Source: Pelagibacterium lentulum
GTDB taxonomy: Bacteria; Pseudomonadota; Alphaproteobacteria; Rhizobiales; Devosiaceae
Assembly: GCF_003992625.1 (NCBI RefSeq)
Contig: NZ_RZMW01000041.1
Span: forward strand, 303,276 to 367,275
Direction: 5' to 3'
DNA length: 64,000 nt
The notes beneath the pieces were generated by a model. It made no database searches. It was not told where the DNA came from and was given only the letters and a program-made list of their open reading frames with translations. Of the stretch, positions 36,898-45,253 are shown one piece after another (position 1 is the stretch's first letter; every line of letters starts with the position of its first letter). The position numbers were made by a program, and so were the translations under genes.

Positions 36898-37452
36898 ATG
36901 ATCGATTTGTCCCGCCGCCGAGTCCTCATCCTTTTTGCCGCCAGTGCAGCCGTTGCAACGCTTTCGGCCTGCGCCACGGCGCCGATGGTGATGACCACTG
37001 CCAACGCGCAACCGGTCTCGTCTGTTTACCCTGCCCAGGCCCGCGACGCGCTCAACCAGATGCGGCGTGAAAACAACCTTCCCGAGCTCGTTCATAACCC
37101 GGTCTTGCAGCGGGTTGCCGACGAACAGGCTGAAATCATGGCGCGAAACGGGAACATCGCTCATACCGCCGAATCGGGCCAGGCCTTCATCACGCGATTG
37201 CGGCGTCAGAATTTCTGGGGCGGAGCGGGCGAGAACCTTGCGGGTGGGCCGCCCAATCTTGCCAGTGCTATCGAGGGATGGATGCGCTCTCCGGCCCATC
37301 ACCGGGTCATGGTCAACCCCGATTACGTGCAGTTCGGCATCGCTGTGCGGCGCGGCCGCTCCACGCCCAACAACACCTACGGCACCTATTGGGCGCTCAT
37401 CATGGGCGTCATGTCGCCGGAAATGCGGGCGCAACTGGCAGCATCTGCCTGA
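36898..37452 (+). CDS. CAP/SCP-domain lipoprotein
   Basis: 184 residues. Lipoprotein signal (RRRVLILFAASAAVATLSAC, lipobox LSAC, Cys25). The CAP domain from about 45 has NQMRRENNLPELVHNPVLQR, ADEQAEIMARNGNIAHT and GGAGENLAGG, plus IEGWMRSPAHHRVMVNPDY with the usual His/Glu residues. Bacterial CAP proteins have uncertain activity (peptidase or sterol/lipid binding have been proposed for the family). Stands alone; convergent with the TadG-like gene. Confidence 0.87.
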   Translation: MIDLSRRRVLILFAASAAVATLSACATAPMVMTTANAQPVSSVYPAQARDALNQMRRENNLPELVHNPVLQRVADEQAEIMARNGNIAHTAESGQAFITRLRRQNFWGGAGENLAGGPPNLASAIEGWMRSPAHHRVMVNPDYVQFGIAVRRGRSTPNNTYGTYWALIMGVMSPEMRAQLAASA

Positions 37453-37463
37453 TTTTCCTTTGC

Positions 37464-39179
37464 CTATTGCACAAGTACCGGTTGACGGCATTCAAAGCCG
37501 TGTAGCCTGATATCGGCCTCGCCCAGCCCGATCCCGAGCATGGAGAGCAATGTGGTGAGCGTTGTGTCGATTACAGGCGCCACCGGGTTCAAAAGCGCCT
37601 GAACCGTGCCCAGTAGCCCCGACAATAGTCCACCCAGAAGATTTGTGCCCAAAAGCTCGAGCTTCAGATCGAGATTGCCGATCAGGCTGGCTGTCAGGCT
37701 GCTTACAGGGGTGGTCGTCGATACCGTTTTCACTGTTCCGGCGATCACGTCAGCCTGGGTAAAGGTCAGGTTTTGCGGGGCGGTCGCGGCCATGGCGACG
37801 TCGGCCCTTGCAGTGACGCGTGCAAGGCTGGCGACATTGACGATAGGGGTGCGCGAAAAGCTCAGAGGTTGGCTCATATTGCTGAACCCGCCTGATGAAA
37901 TTGCGCCCACCCCCAGCCGGGCAATTCCAGGCCGGGCGGCAATCGTTGCCTGCCATTGGCCGGGATGGGATGGCGGACAGCGCAGGCCGGTCAATTGCGC
38001 TTCACCCGAGGCCAGTTCGAGATAGACAGGCAGGCCGATTTTGAGCAGGCCGATACCGGTCCCGCCACTGCCCAGCACTGTTATATCGAGTTTGAGCCGG
38101 ACCTGTGCCGTACGTACATAGGCGCCGCGGGGCCCAAGCGTGTACCAGCCACCCTGCGGCGGCTGACCGACGGCAAGCTGTGCCGTGACCCCGGCAATCG
38201 AGGGCAGGCTAACGCCCAGATCCAGCCCCACCTGCCGGTCGCCATCGGCCACCATTGCCGCAGCTGTCAAAAGTTCGAGCGCATTGACGCTGGCATCAAG
38301 GCCCGCAACAGCGGTTCCAACGCCGACATTGGCAAGTCCCTCGGCAACGATAAGCCTTGCCATCCCGACAAAAATCGAATCGTCGACGAGACCGGCCAGA
38401 TTAAGCAGAACATCGGCAGCGGCGCCCGACTGTCCTTGTGCCGCGACCGAGAGCGCAGCCGCGATATCGGCCAGCGCAATGTTAGAATCAAGCAACTGCC
38501 CATAGGTGCCCGCCTGCAACCCTACTTCGCCCGCCAGCGCGTCGAGAAAGCCCAAAAGGGCAATGTCGAGATTGGCGAGGTTCTCGTAATCGACAAGCTG
38601 CAGCGAAAGTGTTGTGCCCAAAAGCCCGCCGAGGATGGCATTAGCGATTCCAGCGTTGAGATTGACCAGTCGCGAACCGATGGAAAAGGCCGCGCGTGGC
38701 TCCATGGCCGCCACGGCGCTTGCCGATATATCGGGCAGGGAGGCCAGAAATGTCTGGGCGAAATACAGATTGCCCTTTGTGCGCATATCTACCCGTACCG
38801 CGTTTGCATGGCCCGTTGCCGGCTCGAAACGGGTGGCAACGGGCCGGTCGGGATCGGGCCAATAGATGCCGGTTATGACGTCGAGCGGCCCGCCCACCGC
38901 GCCGGATAGCGTTTCGAGCGCCACCGAGCCATTGATGTGCCCGGAATCGGTGAGCGAAAGCGCTGCGCGCTCAAACGCTGTATCGGGATTGCCCATGGCA
39001 TGGAGCGCGGCCATATCGACCCCGGCCTGCAATACGCGTTTCTGATGATAGAGCGCCGCCGCATCGACCGCCAGCGCCGCCAGCACGATCAGCAAGGGAA
39101 AAGCCACCGCCATCATGATCGCCATGCTGGCGCGCGTATCGCGAGCAAATCTGGAAAGGCATGACGGCAGCGGTTTCAT
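37464..39179 (-). CDS. TadG-like pilus/secretion-associated protein
   Basis: 571 residues. The N-terminus (FARDTRASMAIMMAVAFPLL, helix about 18-42) matches the TadG/TadE-type prepilin-like anchor, followed by VDAAALYHQKRVLQAGVDMAALHA, typical of TadG (DUF2134-like). The rest is a large Ala/Gly/Leu-rich extracytoplasmic domain with few charged residues and two cysteines near the C-terminus. It stands 2 bp after the TadE-like gene. No other tad genes (cpaABCEF, flp) are in this window. Confidence 0.82.
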   Translation of the reverse strand: MKPLPSCLSRFARDTRASMAIMMAVAFPLLIVLAALAVDAAALYHQKRVLQAGVDMAALHAMGNPDTAFERAALSLTDSGHINGSVALETLSGAVGGPLDVITGIYWPDPDRPVATRFEPATGHANAVRVDMRTKGNLYFAQTFLASLPDISASAVAAMEPRAAFSIGSRLVNLNAGIANAILGGLLGTTLSLQLVDYENLANLDIALLGFLDALAGEVGLQAGTYGQLLDSNIALADIAAALSVAAQGQSGAAADVLLNLAGLVDDSIFVGMARLIVAEGLANVGVGTAVAGLDASVNALELLTAAAMVADGDRQVGLDLGVSLPSIAGVTAQLAVGQPPQGGWYTLGPRGAYVRTAQVRLKLDITVLGSGGTGIGLLKIGLPVYLELASGEAQLTGLRCPPSHPGQWQATIAARPGIARLGVGAISSGGFSNMSQPLSFSRTPIVNVASLARVTARADVAMAATAPQNLTFTQADVIAGTVKTVSTTTPVSSLTASLIGNLDLKLELLGTNLLGGLLSGLLGTVQALLNPVAPVIDTTLTTLLSMLGIGLGEADIRLHGFECRQPVLVQ

Positions 39180-39181
39180 GG

Positions 39182-39622
39182 CTAAAACGGCCCGCCATTG
39201 CGAATGATGGAGCGGTAGGCAATTGTCTGGCTGGGCAAGGGCAGCGGGGGATAAAGGTTCCAGATCGGCAGGGTCGAGGCATCGTAGCGCACGGTCACAA
39301 GGAACTGGTTTTCATCGTGTGGGCTCGGCTCCGGCACGATCTCAAGCCGATCGGGATCGAGCAGAATGTAGCCCTGCGCATTGGCCTGTGCATAGGCATG
39401 AACAAGGTTCGCCCGTTCGGTATCGTTGAGGCCGGCCACGGCCACACGGGCAGCATCGGCAGCCAATTGTTGGACCGAGTGCGCCGCGCCGAAATAAATT
39501 CCATAGGCCAGAGCACCGAGAACAACAAGCAGGTAGATTGGCATCAGCAGGGCGAATTCGACTGCGGACGCGCCGCGCTGATTGGTCCAGAACGGCCGGG
39601 ACGAAAACGCATTCCGAGCCAT
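39182..39622 (-). CDS. TadE-like pseudopilin family protein
   Basis: 146 residues from ATG 39622 (GGAGG with 8-base spacing; another ATG at 39628 is too close). The N-terminus has NQRGASAVEFALLMPIYLL, the TadE signature with the G-x3-VEFA processing-type motif and a following hydrophobic helix. The remainder is a small soluble domain. With the TadG-like gene it forms a two-gene unit that may feed the Tad (tight adherence) or a related secretion machine located elsewhere. Confidence 0.87.
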   Translation of the reverse strand: MARNAFSSRPFWTNQRGASAVEFALLMPIYLLVVLGALAYGIYFGAAHSVQQLAADAARVAVAGLNDTERANLVHAYAQANAQGYILLDPDRLEIVPEPSPHDENQFLVTVRYDASTLPIWNLYPPLPLPSQTIAYRSIIRNGGPF

Positions 39623-39718
39623 GATCATGTCCTCCGGTCTGTCGGTGACCGGGCGATATTAGGCGCGCGATTGTTCCCCGGCGCTGAATCACCGGCTCAG
39701 CACAAACCCCGACAGGGC

Positions 39719-40579
39719 TCAGAGGTTTTGCGGATCGGCCGCCAGAACCGTTTCCAGATGGTTCTCAAAAAGCGCAATGGGCTCCCCCGCGCCATGCGGC
39801 CGATAGGTTTTTTCCGCCTCAAGCGAGCGTTGGAGAAACGCCTTGATCCCCGCATTACCCTCGAGCGCTGCCAGCGGATAAAAGCCCTCATCGAGCCGGG
39901 AAAGCATCAGGTTCTTGGTCGCCACCATCCTTTCGGTCACTCCCGGTCCGTTGGAAACCGAAACCGGCATTTTGACATAGGCATGGAGCGGGGTGCCGAA
40001 ATGCCGGCAACTCGGGAAGGTCGCGAACAGCTTTAGCAGCAGGTCCAGATCGGTCAGGCAGGGCAGGCTCGAATCGTAACGCGGATCGGCGCGATTGCGG
40101 TCATAGACCAGCATCGAATCCATCGAAATATTGGTGAATTTATACGCGGACGGCGCCAGGTCCCGGTCCGGCCCGGCTCCCACATGGCGCAGCACCTGCC
40201 CATCCGGCATGGTCACAGCGAGCGCGCAGGAGGCCAGTCCGTGCTCGGCAGCGCCCTTTGCCATGATGGCTAGCTTATGCGGCAGGAAGAAATCATCGGC
40301 GTCAAGGATCGCGCAAATGGGGTTTTGCGCCGCATCGAGCCCGATATTGCGCGCGTTCGAGGATCCCGAGCGGACCTTGCCGGTATTGAGCATGCGGACA
40401 CGCGGATCGTCGATCCCGGCGCGGGCCAGAACCGGTTCATAATCGCACCCGTCATCGACAACGATAAGGATTTCCAGATCGTCGATTGCTTGCGTGATCG
40501 CGCTCTCGATGCTTTTTGCGATTGTTTCCTGCGCATTATAGGCGGGGATGATTACTGAAACTGCAGGCAATTGAGGCAT
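39719..40579 (-). CDS. Glycosyltransferase, family 2
   Basis: 286 residues: GT-A fold start VSVIIPAYNAQETIAKSIES at about 8-27, VDDGCDYEPVL, ARNIGLDAAQNPICAILDAD with the DAD (DxD) metal site near 92-94. The C-terminal part is not diagnostic. Transfers a sugar from a nucleotide donor to an unknown acceptor (surface polysaccharide or protein glycan). No other polysaccharide genes nearby. It lies upstream of the tadE/tadG pair on the same strand, 96 bp away. Confidence 0.87.
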   Translation of the reverse strand: MPQLPAVSVIIPAYNAQETIAKSIESAITQAIDDLEILIVVDDGCDYEPVLARAGIDDPRVRMLNTGKVRSGSSNARNIGLDAAQNPICAILDADDFFLPHKLAIMAKGAAEHGLASCALAVTMPDGQVLRHVGAGPDRDLAPSAYKFTNISMDSMLVYDRNRADPRYDSSLPCLTDLDLLLKLFATFPSCRHFGTPLHAYVKMPVSVSNGPGVTERMVATKNLMLSRLDEGFYPLAALEGNAGIKAFLQRSLEAEKTYRPHGAGEPIALFENHLETVLAADPQNL

Positions 40580-40619
40580 TTAGGGTCCCTAAGGGTCTGG
40601 TTTCAAAAATGTGACGGCA

Positions 40620-40647
40620 CTTGAACCGCACCTTCGCTGCCCCATAT
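40620..40647 (+). promoter_or_regulatory. RpoH (sigma-32) type promoter of hsp20
   Basis: CTTGAA (-35) at 40620-40625, 14-bp spacer, CCCCATAT (-10) at 40640-40647. This matches the heat-shock consensus CTTGAA-N(13-15)-CCCCATnT. Predicted start of transcription near 40654, about 73 bases before the hsp20 ATG. Confidence 0.82.
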
Positions 40648-40694
40648 CATATCCAGAACCCGGAGGTGCCTATGAGATGGGCCTTTGGGGGATC

Positions 40695-40725
40695 GTGTTG
40701 CTTGGTTGACAAGGACGAATGCCAC
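40695..40725 (+). promoter_or_regulatory. ROSE-like RNA thermometer in hsp20 leader
   Basis: UUGCU at 40698-40702 faces the ribosome site AGGA at 40712-40715. Pairs: U699-A715, G700 opposite G714, C701-G713, U702-A712, U703-A711, G704-C710 around a GUUGA loop. The UUGCU/AGGA hairpin with an opposed G-G is the hallmark of ROSE elements. GUG 695-697 could also pair with CAC 723-725. Confidence 0.7.
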
Positions 40726-40726
40726 T

Positions 40727-41149
40727 ATGTCACGCATATCGCTTTTTTCCGCGCCGTTTCTCTTGGGCTTTGATGCTTTTGAAGAGCGCTTTGACCGTCT
40801 GGCCAAGGCCAGTGATGGCTACCCTCCTTTCAATATCGAACGCATCGCCAACAACGACGGATCAGAGCTTTTTCTGATCTCGGTTGCCGTCGCCGGTTTC
40901 GCTCGTAACGAGTTGGAAGTGATTGCAGAGGATAATCAGATCATCGTGCGGGGTCGGCAGACCGAGGATGGTGCGCGCCAATACCTGCATCGCGGCATCG
41001 CCGCGCGTCAGTTCCAGCGCACCTTTCTGATGGCCGACGGCATGCGCGTCGAGGGTGCCGAACTTTCGGACGGCCTCCTTGTCATCAGGGTCGAGCGCCC
41101 GATTGCTGAACCTGTATCCCGACGCATCGAGATCAGGACGGCAGAGTAA
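40727..41149 (+). CDS. hsp20: Small heat-shock protein, Hsp20/IbpA class
   Basis: 140 residues with an alpha-crystallin domain (about 32-125): FNIERIANNDGSELFLISVAVAGF, the IIVRGRQTE strand, and the L-x-D-GxLVIRVER end (LSDGLLVIRVERP). N-terminus MSRISLFSAPFLLGFDAFEE is typical of class A alphaproteobacterial sHsps. It holds unfolding proteins in a refoldable state. ATG 40727 is used although AAGGA is about 11 bases away. Heat control appears two-layered: RpoH promoter and ROSE-like leader. Followed at 13 bp by the DUF1150 gene. Confidence 0.94.
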   Translation: MSRISLFSAPFLLGFDAFEERFDRLAKASDGYPPFNIERIANNDGSELFLISVAVAGFARNELEVIAEDNQIIVRGRQTEDGARQYLHRGIAARQFQRTFLMADGMRVEGAELSDGLLVIRVERPIAEPVSRRIEIRTAE

Positions 41150-41162
41150 GGAGTATTGAGTG

Positions 41163-41465
41163 ATGAACAAGTCCAATGAAAAGCGCCTTTTCACCGAAGC
41201 GCCCCTGGGCAATACGGCTCAGATGCTCAAGGTGATGACCGCTGCCCAGTTCGCGGCGCTTGGCGCCGGGGATATCGTGTTCTGGCGCCAGATGAACGCA
41301 GGCGATCTTGCCCAATTCGTGCCCCAGGCCGGAATGGCGCCAGCCGATCAGCCGCTTGAATTGCTGATGTCGGCAGACGGCGCGCCGGTTCTGATCGCCG
41401 ATTCACGCGATGCGATTCTGGACTGGATCGAAGGTCACGAAGTGCGCCTGGCCACCCTACATTAA
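41163..41465 (+). CDS. DUF1150 protein, hsp20 partner gene
   Basis: 100 residues. The DUF1150 core MTAAQFAALGAGDIVFWRQM and the later ALIADSRDAI-type block (APVLIADSRDAILDWIEGHE) are visible. It regularly follows hsp20 in Hyphomicrobiales (remembered synteny) and is probably co-induced by heat. No known activity. A GTG lies directly before the ATG (41160); AAGGAG sits 9 bases before the ATG. Confidence 0.87.
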   Translation: MNKSNEKRLFTEAPLGNTAQMLKVMTAAQFAALGAGDIVFWRQMNAGDLAQFVPQAGMAPADQPLELLMSADGAPVLIADSRDAILDWIEGHEVRLATLH

Positions 41466-41495
41466 GGCCGACACGTCCGCACGATCAAGCGACGT

Positions 41496-41963
41496 TCAGG
41501 CTGCGTTAATGGCTTCGAGCGGTGTTGTCAGAATGTCGCGCAGCTTGGCTTCATCCTTGGTCGAACGCAGTCGATCGACAATGCCTTCGGAGCGCAACAG
41601 CCGCGCAACCTTGCTCAGCGCCTTGAGATGATCTGCTCCCGACCCCTCGGGCGCCAGCAGCATAACCACCAGATCGACAGGCTGGTCATCGACAGCATCG
41701 AACTCGATCGGCTGAGCCAGTTTGGCAAAGACGGCGGTTACGCCGGAAAGGCCCTTGATCTTGCCATGTGGGATTGCAATCCCATTGCCCAGACCAGTGG
41801 AGCCAAGCTGCTCGCGGCTTAAAAGCGTGTCAAAGATCGTCTGGGCATCGACCCCTACAAGGGTCGATGCCTTTTCGGCCAATTGTTGGAGGAGCTGGCG
41901 TTTGCTCGCGACCTTAGCGCAGGGAATCACCGATTCCTGCGACAGAATGTCAGCAAGTTCCAT
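41496..41963 (-). CDS. ptsN: EIIA-Ntr, nitrogen PTS phosphocarrier
   Basis: 155 residues, PTS_EIIA type 2 fold. Phosphorylated His66 in GIAIPHGKIKG; QLLQQLAEKAS, LGSTGLGNGIAIPH and PVDLVVMLLAPEG are visible. The terminal phosphate acceptor of the nitrogen PTS (PtsP-NPr-PtsN), regulating K+ transport and stress in Proteobacteria. Downstream of hpf by 42 bp on the same strand, as in many relatives. The usual upstream partner rpoN is not in this window. Confidence 0.95.
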   Translation of the reverse strand: MELADILSQESVIPCAKVASKRQLLQQLAEKASTLVGVDAQTIFDTLLSREQLGSTGLGNGIAIPHGKIKGLSGVTAVFAKLAQPIEFDAVDDQPVDLVVMLLAPEGSGADHLKALSKVARLLRSEGIVDRLRSTKDEAKLRDILTTPLEAINAA

Positions 41964-42005
41964 GAAAGAAAGCCTTTGTGGTGCCGTTGTTGGAATTATG
42001 GCCCG

Positions 42006-42572
42006 TCAATTTTTTGCAAGGGCTGGATCTATCCAGCCAATGTTGCCATCGGCCCGGCGGTAAACCACATTCATGCCGCCATGTCCAGCGTGACGGAACA
42101 CAATCACGTCAGATTGCGCCAAATCAAGCTCCATCACGGCCTCGCCGACACTCATGGTGCGCAGGCTCTGGGTTGATTCAGCAATGACCGGCGGAGCCAA
42201 ATCGTCTTGGACTTCCTCGTCGTCGAATGGCGCCAGGATGTAGTCGGCGTAGCCGCTTTCGGTGCCATTGGAATTACGCCGGTGGTTCTTGAGTTTGCGC
42301 TTGTAGCGCCGCAATCGTTTTTCGATATGCTCAGCCATTGTTTCATAGGCTTTGGTGGCATCGTTTTCCGCTGCCGTCGCCTTGAGAACAACTCCGGTAT
42401 CGAGGTGGACCATGCAGTCCGCACGAAACCCGATACCTTCTGGCTCGAGGGTGAGGTGCCCATCATATCCGCCATCGAAATATTTCCCGACAACGGCGTC
42501 GAAATGGTCCTGCGCCTTGGTGCGCAGCGATTCACCGACGTCCATGTTCTTACCAGATACACGCAAGCTCAT
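42006..42572 (-). CDS. hpf: Long-form ribosome hibernation promoting factor
   Basis: 188 residues. The N-terminal HPF/YfiA domain (MSLRVSGKNMDVGESLRTKA to about 105) and the C-terminal dimerising tail (about 130-188) with SVGEAVMELDLAQSDVIVFRHAG and VVYRRADGNIGWIDP are both visible. Long HPF drives 100S ribosome dimers in stationary phase. It is co-oriented with ptsN and divergent from irr, so the 269-bp gap holds both promoters. Confidence 0.95.
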   Translation of the reverse strand: MSLRVSGKNMDVGESLRTKAQDHFDAVVGKYFDGGYDGHLTLEPEGIGFRADCMVHLDTGVVLKATAAENDATKAYETMAEHIEKRLRRYKRKLKNHRRNSNGTESGYADYILAPFDDEEVQDDLAPPVIAESTQSLRTMSVGEAVMELDLAQSDVIVFRHAGHGGMNVVYRRADGNIGWIDPALAKN

Positions 42573-42841
42573 GATTGCCTCTCGGTCTAGTTATGGGCGT
42601 CCCAATCATACAAGCCGTCATGACCGGAACAGTTCCGAGTCTAGACCCGGAGCGCCTCTCAAGGCAATCATATTGGCGCGATCGGATGCGATTTATCGTT
42701 TCTTGGTGGAAAACGCCGTCTGGTTGATCGGAGTCAATCTTGAGGACGCGGCAAGGGTCATACTGGGTCACAAAACTTGTCTCAATACGAGCAAGTCACT
42801 ATAGTCCGGGCAAAGATAAACAAGGAAGGCCTCACATACCG
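42573..42841. promoter_or_regulatory. Divergent hpf / irr intergenic region
   Basis: Contains the perfect palindrome CGGAACAGTTCCG at 42625-42637, 53 bp upstream of the hpf start, a possible operator. No Irr (ICE-type) box was seen here, so autoregulation of irr is not evident. Nothing else named. Confidence 0.45.
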
Positions 42842-43282
42842 ATGACACGATTGTCTCGCGATACGGCACCTGCCTCCCGCGGCCCCTGCCTTATGGCGGT
42901 GCTGCGCATGGCTGGCTTGCGCCCGACACGTCAACGGCTGGCGCTTGCCGAATTGCTGTTTGGCGGCGAGCATCGCCACGTCAATGCCGAGCAGCTTCAT
43001 TCCGAAGCGGCCCAGGCAGGCGTTCAGGTTTCGCTCGCAACGATCTACAATTCCCTGCACCAGTTCCGGCAGGCCGGTCTGTTGCGGGAAATCTCGGTTG
43101 ACGCCTCCCGATCCTATTTCGATACCGATACCACCGATCACCATCACTTCTATATCGAGGATGACCAGACGATTCAGGACATCCCTTCGGATTCGATAAA
43201 GATTTCCGGGCTGCCTAACGCGCCCGAAGGCATGGTGGTCAGCCATGTGGATGTGATCGTTCGGGTCAAAAAAGCGAAATAA
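42842..43282 (+). CDS. irr: Irr, iron response regulator (Fur family)
   Basis: 146 residues. Fur fold: winged helix LRMAGLRPTRQRLALAELLF to SLATIYNSLHQFRQAGLLREI, and the Irr-specific TTDHHHFYIEDD segment (HHH, about 101-103) that binds heme/metal in Bradyrhizobium Irr. It is shorter than Fur at the C-terminus and lacks the Cys pairs. Irr controls heme, Fe-S and iron-storage genes by heme-dependent degradation. The ATG at 42842 is preferred; the frame is open to 42740. A good candidate target, nfuA, is 8.5 kb away in this window. Confidence 0.93.
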   Translation: MTRLSRDTAPASRGPCLMAVLRMAGLRPTRQRLALAELLFGGEHRHVNAEQLHSEAAQAGVQVSLATIYNSLHQFRQAGLLREISVDASRSYFDTDTTDHHHFYIEDDQTIQDIPSDSIKISGLPNAPEGMVVSHVDVIVRVKKAK

Positions 43283-43410
43283 ATCAACCGCCTAATACCA
43301 AACACACCCTCCACCGCCATCCACTGTTGGCAGACGTTTTCTGGCCGGGCGGCCAGAGGCGCAAGCTTCGGTGTTTGCCGCATGTTCAGTTGCTGGGCAC
43401 CAAAGAAGTG

Positions 43411-43974
43411 TCAGTCGAACACTTCGTTGACATAAACGCCCCAAAGCGCATCCTGTTCGATAAAGCCCGAATATTGAGTTGCGCGGCCGCTTTCGCCCGT
43501 ATGGTTGAAGCGGACTTCGCACATGGTTCCCGTACAGCGGCGCACTTCAACCATAAGCCCTGGCATCAGCCAGGCGCGGACTGGTGCATTGGCATCAGGG
43601 CGCGAGCGCAGCGCGACCTGACCCTGCTCCGCCCAAGGCGTTACAAAGGCGGTGCGGGTGCCAACCAAAAGGTTCTGATGCAGCCAGCCTTCCGCTCCGT
43701 CCACATCACGGATGCGGCGCCAAGTATCGAATTCCTGGGTGATTTCCACAGGGATGCCCGGCCGCACATAGACCCATGCGATCTCGTAACGCGTGCCCGG
43801 CCCGACCCTGACATTGACCGGAGACGAGCGCACCGACACAAAGCGCGGCAGCGGCAACCCACTCGAAGCGCCTACAGATTGCGGCTGCGCGAAGACCGGG
43901 CCAATGGCCAGGAAAGAGCCTGCAAGGGCGAGAATGCACAAAAGAATGGCGCGCAATCTGGAAAATGCAGTCAA
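43411..43974 (-). CDS. Exported SH3-like (SH3_4/SH3b) domain protein
   Basis: 187 residues: signal peptide (ILLCILALAGSFLAIGPVFA), then two bacterial SH3-like repeats: RSSPVNVRVGPGTRYEIAWVYVRPG / WRRIRDVDGAEGWLHQ, and VALRSRPDANAPVRAWLMPG / CTGTMCEVR. This is the DUF1058/SH3_4 family found beside D-2-hydroxyacid dehydrogenase genes in rhizobia. Probably periplasmic, binding peptidoglycan or a partner protein. Divergent from the dehydrogenase gene by 237 bp. Confidence 0.85.
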   Translation of the reverse strand: MTAFSRLRAILLCILALAGSFLAIGPVFAQPQSVGASSGLPLPRFVSVRSSPVNVRVGPGTRYEIAWVYVRPGIPVEITQEFDTWRRIRDVDGAEGWLHQNLLVGTRTAFVTPWAEQGQVALRSRPDANAPVRAWLMPGLMVEVRRCTGTMCEVRFNHTGESGRATQYSGFIEQDALWGVYVNEVFD

Positions 43975-44211
43975 TTGTATCTGTCTCGCGTTTTTCGGGT
44001 CTGGGTTCTGGTAGAATCGAAACCAGGGCGCCTGCTTTTATTTGTCGTGCCCCAAAAACGCAAATCCGTTTCCAGCTCCGCGAGACACGCCACAGTTCAG
44101 CGCTCAGGGCTTTCCAGACCCCTGGTTTTTTCCTATCACTAGCGCAACGATCTTAACGGGCGCTGAAAGGGCTATTGATGATCCGGGCTGAGGCAGCAAA
44201 ATGGTGATGGC

Positions 44212-45234
44212 GTGACCACCGATCGCGCGAGGATTTGTGTATCGCGCCGCTTGCCCCGCTCCATTGAAGAGCGCATGGCGGCCCTTTTCGACGCCAGTTT
44301 CAATGCCGATGACATGCCTTTCGATTCGGCCGAACTAATCGGCAGGCTCCACGGCGCCGACGTACTCGTCTCCTCGATTACGGATCGCATCGATGCCCAG
44401 ACCATCTCCGCCTTTCCGCCATCGGTCAAACTGATTGCGCAGTTCGGCAACGGCTTTGACAATATCAACATCGAAGCAGCTCATGCCGCTGGCATTACCG
44501 TTACCAACACGCCCTCGGTGCTGACCGAGGATACCGCGGACATGGCCATGGCGTTGATCCTGTCGATCCCGCGCCGTTTGAACGAAGGCGCGCAGGTGCT
44601 CTTGAAGGACGGAACCTGGGACGGCTGGTCGCCCACATGGATGCTCGGGCGACGGCTGGGGGGAAAGGCGCTCGGGATCGTGGGGTTGGGCCGCATTGGC
44701 ACCGCGGTCGCACGCCGGGCGCGGGCGTTCGGGCTTTCCATTCATTATTGCGGCCGCTCACGCAAACCGGCGCAGGTCGAAGAGACGCTCGGGGCGACTT
44801 GGTGGGAAAGCATCGAAGAGATGCTGGCCCATGTGGATATCGTCTCGCTGCACACGCCCCATACCCGCGACACTTTCAATATCCTTTCGGCCGACCGGCT
44901 GCGGGCAATGAGAAAGGGCGCAGTTCTGGTCAATATCGCCCGACCAGAGCTTGTTGACGAACAGGCGCTGGCTGAATTGATCGAAGCGGGACATCTTCAG
45001 GGCGCGGCGCTCGACGTCTTCGAGCACCAGCGCGGCATCAATCCCAGATTGCTGGCGCTGGCGCGGGCGCACAAAGTGGTCCTTACCCCGCATATGGGCT
45101 CGGCAACCCTTGAGGGGCGGATCGAAATGGGGGAAACCGTGATCGTCAATATCCGCACTTTCCTTGACGGCCACCCGCCACCGCATCGCGTGCTGCCCGA
45201 ACACATCCTGCATCACGAACCGCGTGGGAGTTAA
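44212..45234 (+). CDS. D-isomer 2-hydroxyacid dehydrogenase
   Basis: 340 residues. Rossmann NAD motif GIVGLGRIGTAVARRARAFG (about 155-174), followed by the usual catalytic Arg in NIARPELVDEQAL, Glu in ALDVFEHQ, and His in TPHMGSAT. NADP/NAD choice not clear. Resembles GyaR/GhrA-type glyoxylate/hydroxypyruvate reductases by length and motifs. Start GTG 44212; ribosome site weak. Next to the SH3-like gene, as is common in rhizobia. Exact substrate is uncertain. Confidence 0.9.
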   Translation: MTTDRARICVSRRLPRSIEERMAALFDASFNADDMPFDSAELIGRLHGADVLVSSITDRIDAQTISAFPPSVKLIAQFGNGFDNINIEAAHAAGITVTNTPSVLTEDTADMAMALILSIPRRLNEGAQVLLKDGTWDGWSPTWMLGRRLGGKALGIVGLGRIGTAVARRARAFGLSIHYCGRSRKPAQVEETLGATWWESIEEMLAHVDIVSLHTPHTRDTFNILSADRLRAMRKGAVLVNIARPELVDEQALAELIEAGHLQGAALDVFEHQRGINPRLLALARAHKVVLTPHMGSATLEGRIEMGETVIVNIRTFLDGHPPPHRVLPEHILHHEPRGS

Positions 45235-45253
45235 GGCCGATTACGAGAAGCGC

